This document shows positions 57,601-64,000 of a stretch of DNA of 64,000 bases, piece by piece. Both the position numbers and the translations under genes were made by a program. Every line of letters starts with the position of its first letter. Position 1 is the first letter of the stretch. The stretch is from assembly GCA_947652605.1 (NCBI GenBank), contig OX393579.1:24697674-24761673 (forward strand), read 5' to 3'. The stretch comes from Elmis aenea (lineage: Eukaryota; Arthropoda; Insecta; Coleoptera; Elmidae). The notes under the pieces were generated by a model. That model saw nothing but the letters and a program-made list of their open reading frames with translations, did no database searches and was not told the DNA's origin.

Positions 57601-58976
57601 TATGTAGGGTGTTTCTTAAATACTGCAAAAAAATTCAGGCGGTGATTCCTTATTGAACATTAAGGGGGTCTTTCATATAATTTTTTTTTCCTTAGATGTC
57701 TCTATTCGAAGTTACATCCCCCTAAAGAGGAGCGTAAAATTAGGTTTTTATTTTATTTCTCAAATTTGGATAAATGTAGAAGAATGATGTTTTATACTTA
57801 CAATCAGGGCTCGAAACCGAAAAAAATTTTGGTTAACGGTTAACCAAAATCGAGAACTTTATTTTTGTAACGGTTTTTGTTGAAAAACCGGTTTTATTCG
57901 TAAAAAACCGGTTTAGTGTAAAAAACCGATTTAAATTATAAACCGGTTTAAAAAACCGGTTAAATTAACCGGTTTTTAAAATTATTTAGATCAGGAATGC
58001 AAAGTATGAAAAGATATTATTTATTTATAATTTTATAATAAATGTACAATCAAGAGTTCAGTAATTATTTTTGGTAAACTAATCGCATTTACTACAGATT
58101 TTGTATTTTTCATCGTAATTTTTATTAAAAAAAGATGTTAAAAAAAACGGTTTTTTATTATTTTGGTTAAAGGTTACCGTTTTTTTTTGCCTTTAAAAAT
58201 AACGGTTTCGGTTTCGGTTAAAAATCACTTTTTCTGACAAAAAATAACGGTTAACCGGTTTCATGCCCTGCTTACAATTAGTAAAAGGTTTCCCATAGTA
58301 ATATTTTCAATCATCTCCCACCTTCACAGGGGGCTGAAAAGTGAAAAGTGCGACCCCTGTTGTTTTTTTTTTCAGAACTTTTTGGTGGGTTGAACTTTTG
58401 CAATTTTAAACTTTTTTTTTGAAGATTGATTTATCTACAAACTTTTTCTGTTCTTTAGTTGTTTTAGTAAAACCTACTGTTTTTAAGTAAAAAATAAAAC
58501 AAGTCAACATGATCCATCAAATATTTCAAGATAAAACGACTCATTTTGGTGGTTGCCATTGCCATAGTTTGTTTTATTTTGTTACTCAAAAACGGTAGGT
58601 TTTACGAGAACAACTAAAGAACGGAAAAAGTTTCTAAATAAATCAATTAAAAAAAAAAAATATTGCAAAATTTTAATTACCTACCAAAAAGTTCTGATAA
58701 AAAAACCAACAGGCGTCGCACTTTTCAGCCCCCTGTATAGGTGGCAGATGATCGAAAATATTACTATGGGAAACCTTTTACTAAGTATAAAACATCCACC
58801 AAATATAATTCTTCTACATTTATCCAAATTTGAGATATAAAATAAAGCACCCCCCTTTATTTAACTCAAAAAAGAGACATCTAAGGAAAAAAAAATATAT
58901 GAAAGACCCCCCTTAATTTTCGATAAGGAATCACCATCTGAATTTTTTCGCAATATTTAAGAAACACGCTGTATAT
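57601..58976. repeat. Palindromic element family D, copy 3
   Basis: From TATGTAGGGTGTTTCTTAAA to TATTTAAGAAACACGCTGTATA, with the same paired blocks as D1 and D2, including the central 'tttggtggttgcca'. It is the longest copy because hAT MITE E2 is inserted in its left arm. Confidence 0.85.
57805..58270. mobile_element. hAT-type MITE family E, copy 2
   Basis: CAGGGCTCGAAACC...GGTTTCATGCCCTG is flanked by perfect CTTACAAT duplications at 57797-57804 and 58271-58278. The interior is dense in AACCGGTTT words. The orientation is opposite to copy 1 at 12270-12694. It interrupts the left arm of D3 at a site that is continuous in D1 and D2. Confidence 0.9.
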
Positions 58977-59300
58977 GATACACATGCATTTATATTTAGT
59001 GTAATAAAAGTATTTACGAATTAAATTGTTTTTATTACAATTGTACATGTAGCATTGCATTCTGTTTCCAAAATATTTACTAAAAAAAAGGTCATCAGTT
59101 GGAAATTTAGGAAAGTTTTATTGTAGGATTAGTCTTTTGTTTGCTCGACAAGTGACAAAGAAAAAGTCATCACTTGAGAATTCAGGAATATTTTTTTTGG
59201 GCCCGTTTTACCAAAAATATTTACTTTCTGGTACGCCACCATATTTTCTACTACAAACCGGTACAATATCTTATAAAGATTGGGAACCTCTGCTCTATAG

Positions 59301-60662
59301 CATACGTATGTACGACCACAACCAAAATGTTTAAGAATAAGTTCATGCTTTTCTAAATTTATTGTTATTATCTACCGTAAAATATTACTTATAGGTAATA
59401 CGCACTTGTGTATAATACGCATGCTGGATTTAACCCTTAGCCCAATTATATCGAAAATGACGTATTTTTAGCACTTGCTTATTAAACGCACCCGAGTTTA
59501 GTGAAAAAAATTAGTAAAAACATTGTCTGATATTGCGGTAAGTGACGTGAAATACTTTAAAAGCAGACGTACTTCTGAGCGGAATTTAAAAAGTGATGCA
59601 TGTATCCAATGTAACATACGCCATAACCTAAAACCGTTTTATAAAACTGTTGTAGGAAATCCGTATAAATATTATATGGTTAAATGATCAAAATATTTCT
59701 TCATTTCCAATTTTCTTTTTTTATTTTAGGGTAAAAGTAAAATTTACAAGTTATTAAATTATAAGGTTATATTGTTAGGTCCATGGCTAAAATTAAAATA
59801 TTAAAAATTCAAACGGAAATTGAGTACTACGTGATTGCATACATAATCTTCCATCGTGGGCGCTAAAATGGATTCGCCTTAGATAATATATATCCTCTTT
59901 TTCGTTTAGTGTATCCGAATGAAGCGTGGGCAACCAAATCTATTACGTTGCCTGTTTGGTAGACAGACCCGCAATTATTATCGTATCCAATTACGTTAAT
60001 TTTATATCGATCCATCTCTGATGCGAATGGTGCTTAATGCGTTTAATTGTTGTTGTGCTCTAAAATCCCGCTGTTAGTAAATTAATTGATTTTTATTGGG
60101 CTGAGTTCTTAGCTCAACAGATTTCAGCTACTAGCTGCAAGTGGTTTATTTAAGCCCCAATTTCAAGCAAACCCTAACTCTCAGAATTACATGGCAATTT
60201 ACACCCATTCAGAATACGTAATCCAATCCACATATTCTTAAGTTTTTTCTGAATTAGTAAACTTTACACAAATTACCAAATTAAGTAAAGTTACCGCTGT
60301 AAAAAGTTTTCTTATATTATTTACGATGAAATTACAATTCTTTTATGTAAAGTTTTTTCAATATGGTCATAATGACATTGAGTTGAAATATTTTGATCCT
60401 AATTTTTGTAATTAGTAACTTCGACTTCTAATTAGTAATTATAATCCATTAAATTAGCTTGAATTAGCGGATTACCTGATATCCGATATTGGTACTTGTT
60501 GATTAATTCAGAATTTTTGTTTAAAAAAATCCTGCGAATAAAATGAAAACATTATTTTTGCTGTGTAATTTTGTCCTTCGATATTGATTTAAAAAATTTA
60601 ATATGTGTTTGCAGAAACCGTAGTACTTGTGATGATTAACATAGTAGTACGTGGTAACAGCA
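59301..60662. other. No gene recognised
   Basis: AT-rich, with stops in all frames. No repeat partner seen in the window. Confidence 0.4.
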
Positions 60663-61211
60663 ATACAGGGTGTTTCATTTTTTCGTGTAGCACTATTGCT
60701 ATCTCCGTAAATAATGAAAATACAAGGTTGGTCAAATGTCACAAAAGTAAACTATTAGGTGTTGTAAAAAAAATTTCATCGCTTGCGTGATATCACACCA
60801 AAACCGAAATCGACTACCCTTTTTAAAGTCGAATATCTCGGCTATCATTGTCAATACACTAAAATGTCAAATGATACGCTTTTGCTAGATTTTATTTGCT
60901 ATAAAATGGTAAGAGTCAAGTTTTATTTACGAATTACCGTGCGAGATATTTAACGTAACAACTGTTTTTTAAATGGCAGACGTTGTAGGTGATGACAGAT
61001 ATAAATATTATTGTTTTGTCTTCACAATGATGTTATATTTCATATGTCTATTTTTTTAAATAAGCGAAAAACTCAAAAAATTGCAAAATGTAAGATAAAA
61101 ATCAACGTTGCCATGGAAAAAACATTAACCATTGTTTTATTTCGATCGTTGCTAGTCTATCCTGTCACTCTTTAAACGGTGGCATAAACATAATAGAACA
61201 TTAAAACACTA

Positions 61212-61292
61212 GTGTCATAAGGCGACCTTTTGGCGCACGAGTCCAAGTTTGAAAAGTTTCAAAGGACGAGTGCGCCAAAAGCCTTATGACAC
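61212..61292. repeat. 81-bp hairpin
   Basis: GTGTCATAAGGC...TTTTGGCGCAC pairs with GTGCGCCAAAA...GCCTTATGACAC. A related block containing 'ttatgacacgcatttgcg' occurs at about 61937-61955, and 'tattttgcg' near 61314 has an inverted partner near 61978, so a larger worn palindrome may surround repeat G. Confidence 0.7.
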
Positions 61293-61346
61293 GTGTTTTT
61301 TATACTATTTTTTCTATTTTGCGGTTTTTATGACTTTTAAAATGAA

Positions 61347-61600
61347 ATATCGGGTGATCGAAAATGACTGATGCCAAGGGTGTTAGGAACTTTATTCGAA
61401 TGATTGGTATCCCATAGGGGAAAACCATTGGCATAGGAAAACCACACACAAAATGACAGGTCAACCTGAACGTCACAGAAAACGAAAATAATACTACGCC
61501 ACTGATATCCTAGTTTTACACTGCGATACCAACAAAAGCTTGGTTATTTTATTTTCGGTCTGAAGTGAGCGGGCATCAGTCATTGTTGATCACCCGATAT
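61347..61600. mobile_element. Repeat G, complete 254-bp TIR element
   Basis: ATATCGGGTGATCGAAAATG and the complement ATATCGGGTGATCAACAATG form the ends, followed on both sides by ACTGATGCC or its complement. A lone terminus of the same family is at 57408-57478. The target duplication is not clear. Confidence 0.75.
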
Positions 61601-62774
61601 TTACATTACATCAACCATATATACATTTAGGGGATTTTGTATGCCTGATGTATGGCCTGATGTGGTGGTTGGTCATTGGTCACCCTACCCGAGAAACAGT
61701 CTGAAACAGTGACTGACAGTAACTTTTAACTTTTCTATACTCTTAAATGTAAAATGATAACACACTAAAGTGGTTATTATGTACTACTTAAAGAAAATGA
61801 AGCTAGTATATGAATCATTTAAAAACATTGAGGTTAGATCAGACACACCAATACAATAAGTGACGACGAGTTTGACAGTAGCATTCGTTGTGCCAACCGT
61901 AAATATAAAATAATGCGTATCGAAAAAGACCTCATTATGACACGCATTTGCGTTTTCTAATGAGTACTTTAGAGTCGCAAAATAGAAAAATGTAATTTAA
62001 AACATCATATAATAATTGTCGGTAAATGAAGGTATTTTATATCTCTTACTAAGACTTAAGCAAAATATGTTTTTAAATATTTACATATGTTGATTTACAT
62101 TGATTTTAGTTATCACAGTTGTTTATCCGATTTAGTAATGTCAAAACGTCCAACACATGTTTTAAATTTAAGATTTGTTTTATCAATGGTGTTTAAACTA
62201 CAACCATTTTCAATGCCAAGGCGACATCTAGATAAAATTTCTCTGCAATATTTTGACAAAAGTTTCAAAGTGACATTTCCAATTGCTCCTTTTATTCTAT
62301 TTTGCAGTCCATGGATGCTTTGAGGCCCCTTAATATTAATATGATCATTTTAATTTCACATTACATTTGCTTTAATGTCACCGTTTAAAAACTTACAGGA
62401 TATAGGTACCTACTACTGCAAGGGTCCAAATGACACAATGGAAGTCTGTTATTGCTTTTTTTTTATGGTAACGTTGACTTTTGTTTTAGATTTTGCAATT
62501 TTTTGTTTTTCGCTTATTTTTGAAAATAGACATCATTCTAAAATTTTGATCGATTTTAATTGTTTCGTTATATCACGCAAGCCATAGAACTTTTGAACAA
62601 GACAAGCTCGTGTTTAAAATGCCCTCTTAAATAGCCGACTTTTGTCCCGTTAAACCAATTTGTATTTTTAATGCGTACCGAGATAGCAATAGTGCCACAT
62701 GATAAAGTAAAACAACCTGTATGTTAATTGGAAAATAACGAAAAAATAGTAATAGAGATCAATAGGCTTATAGG

Positions 62775-62968
62775 CATGGGCGTCCGCAGAAAAATTTTCA
62801 GGGGGGGGGGCAAAGGGTAGAGAAGAGACAAATAATAATATATATAAATTTTAATTTAATTTTGTAATTTTTACTATTTGTTTTTATAAGTCTTTCACAT
62901 ATTTCATTTTTACTCGCTCCCAGGGGGATCAAGTGCCCTGTTTGCTCTCCGCCCCGCAGACACCCATG
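62775..62968. mobile_element. hAT-like MITE, CATGGGCGTCCGCAG end
   Basis: The left end CATGGGCGTCCGCAG and the right complement CATGGGTGTCTGCGG are inverted, with a run of ten G shortly inside the left end. The flanks cttatagg and ctcacagt agree at only five of eight positions, so a duplication is uncertain. Confidence 0.55.
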
Positions 62969-62984
62969 CTCACAGTACAAAGTA

Positions 62985-63386
62985 TGTAATTGTCACCTTT
63001 ATTAATTACTAATACTTGTATGTTGCCAACGACTCCTGATAAACAACTAATAGATACCATTTCGAGTCTGCAACCAATTTTGAATTTTTTTTTTACGATT
63101 CCGATAGAAAAATGCAAAGCAGAACAACAAAATAAGCAACAAAAGATTCACTTGTTTATTATTTCCTTTGAAAAATGTCTTAACAAGATCGCTGACGTAT
63201 TTTTTTGGATAAAAAATTCTTCTTAATGTTTCTTTCTGTTTTGTATCTTATTTTCTTATACAAAAATCACACGTCTTACTATAAACGGCATATATTGAGT
63301 ATTGTTACAGGTGTATTACATTTATGCTCTCTGGGTGTTTTGCACCATAGAGCAATCTAAAACTAGATTGTCGTACATACATTACA
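62985..63386 (-). mobile_element. 3' LTR of a Ty3/gypsy-type retrotransposon
   Basis: On the minus strand this starts TGTAATGTATGTACGAC directly after a polypurine tract and ends GGTGACAATTACA, giving the short inverted ends TGTAAT...ATTACA. AATAATAAACAAG near 63150 (minus strand) may serve as a polyadenylation signal. The matching 5' LTR lies beyond the right edge of the window, so identity of the two LTRs cannot be checked. The extent of 402 bp is inferred from the inverted ends. Confidence 0.7.
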
Positions 63387-63399
63387 ATATTCTCCCCTC
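63387..63399 (-). promoter_or_regulatory. Polypurine tract of the gypsy element
   Basis: The minus strand reads TGAGGGGAGAATAT, ending at the LTR. It is the expected primer for plus-strand DNA synthesis and fixes the LTR start. Confidence 0.75.
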
Positions 63400-63405
63400 A
63401 GATTT

Positions 63406-64000
63406 TTACATATTAAATTCGTCAAATCTGTCCCGTACTTTTAATTGACTTCTACGCCTTAAATTGCGTGGGCTGTGTACAGGTTTAACAACTTCAGTAT
63501 TACACTGTGATTGAGGGGAGGCACTCACATTTACTTTATCAGTGTCGTTATTACAGTAGGATAACGGTCTAGAAGCAGTGCCACTTCCAGAATGTATAAC
63601 CATCTGGTCCAAAGTTGGTCCTCCCAATGCCATGGACTTAATTTCGCTTTGGGTGGCATATTCTTATAACTATTACACTGCGTACAATTTTTACATAAAT
63701 TTTCAATGTCCTGGTCTATGCCAGGCCACCATACATAAGAACGTGCTACTAATTTACATTTAACGATTCCCATGTGACTGCTGTGTATTTCATTTAATAT
63801 ACTACTTCTTAACTTTGCAGGAACTACAATTCTATACCCCCATAATAGACATCCTTGTTCCACAGCTAGTTCGTTCTTACGTAGGACATATGGTTTTAAC
63901 TCCTCCACTGCTGTAGGTGGGAAACCTGATAATACATAGCTTATAACTCTACTTAGAATTATGTCACGACTTGACTCTCTCTTAATTTTATTTGCGTCAA
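63406..64000 (-). pseudogene. Ty3/gypsy pol fragment lacking the integrase core
   Basis: Minus strand, entering from beyond the right edge. The frame is open from 64000 through DIILSRVISYVLSG, LKPYVLRKNELAVEQGCLLW and GYRIVVPAKLRSSILNEIHS. The HHCC zinc-binding domain of integrase has His-x3-His at about 63776-63785 and Cys-x2-Cys at about 63675-63686, followed by ARSYVWWPGIDQDIE. After SPWHWEDQLWTRW (about 63600), where the catalytic core should begin, the sequence passes by deletion and frame change into a polar tail ending PRNLRRRSQLKV and RDRFDEFNM with a stop at 63406-63408. That tail resembles gypsy pol C-termini just before the polypurine tract. The D,D,E core, normally well over 100 residues, is absent, so this copy cannot integrate by itself. 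The two open frames here (63531-63908 and 63406-63633) are the two sides of that junction, not two genes. Confidence 0.85.

Larger units (their letters stand above)
57199..59292. mobile_element. hAT element with 8-bp duplication, hosting D3
   Basis: Left CAGGCGTTCCCAATCTG and right AGATTGGGAACCTCTG are inverted, between perfect CTCTATAG duplications at 57191-57198 and 59293-59300. The ends match the widespread CAGNGGTTCCCAA hAT type. A scrap of the transposase C-terminus remains at 57482-57568. The bulk of the length is inserted palindrome D3. A family G terminus lies at 57408-57478. Confidence 0.85.
60664..62722. repeat. Palindromic element family F, full copy with insertions
   Basis: The left arm 60664-61107 starts TACAGGGTGTTTCATTTTTT. 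The right arm of about 260 bp ends at 62722 (...AACAACCTGTAT) and is the complement of the left ('cttgcgtgatat' against 'atatcacgcaag' near 62570; 'ctatctccgtaa' against 'taccgagatag' near 62676), with a deletion. The 1.35 kb between the arms holds a small hairpin (61212-61292), repeat G (61347-61600) and unassigned sequence. Frames at 62087 and 62375 have no motif. Confidence 0.75.

Noticed and set aside
63578..63763. A plus-strand 61-codon gene at the right edge.
   Set aside because: It is the antisense shadow of the gypsy integrase zinc-binding region.

Overview
The window is AT-rich eukaryotic DNA and most likely comes from an insect; a beetle or bug is possible but cannot be settled here. 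The grounds are Jockey-type LINEs, a mariner transposase relic, a Ty3/gypsy retrotransposon, a Penelope-like relic, and many non-autonomous DNA transposons with hAT (8-bp), TTAA and TAA target-site duplications. I recognise no intact host gene, rRNA, tRNA, CRISPR array or bacterial-style operon. Every coding stretch I can identify is a broken transposon gene, apart from a tandem array built on Gly/Arg-rich coding sequence and a few unidentified open stretches.

Layout, 1-18 kb: three kinds of large palindrome (families A, B and J, some nested in TTAA elements at 6.5-7.9 and 14.0-15.0 kb), a degenerate coding relic (about 3.3-3.7 kb, minus), a Jockey LINE fragment (10.8-11.6 kb) split by a GC-rich hairpin, palindrome D1, two hAT-type MITEs (12.3-13.0 kb), and a 1.8-kb element ending in CCCAGTAGCACA. 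Layout, 18-36 kb: hAT-type MITEs (17.9 and 19.9 kb), abutting palindromes N and C (22.1-24.4 kb), D2 (25.7 kb), a 315-bp tandem array with RGG-like coding content (27.6-29.6 kb), a hAT-like element hosting palindrome H (30.6-32.5 kb), and palindrome I hosting a TTAA MITE (33.5-35.0 kb).

Layout, 36-64 kb: repeat K twice (36.2 and 40.3 kb), a Penelope-like relic (37.7 kb), a PIF/Harbinger-like MITE (39.5 kb), a hAT element with transposase remains (41.5-42.8 kb), A3, a mariner relic (46.5-46.9 kb, minus), a hAT element hosting a C-related palindrome (47.7 kb), a TIR element with TCGCGCGAA repeats (49.9-51.0 kb), a second Jockey fragment (55.7-56.0 kb), a triple-nested hAT/D3/E2 stack (57.2-59.3 kb), composite palindrome F (60.7-62.7 kb), and at the right edge a gypsy element on the minus strand with its 3' LTR, polypurine tract and a pol gene that has lost the integrase core.

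The recurrent theme is a set of long palindromes whose ends resemble TATACAGGGTG but whose interiors differ. They serve both as inserts and as targets, so the order of insertion can be read at several places. All names and families come from motif reading only. Nothing was searched or computed.
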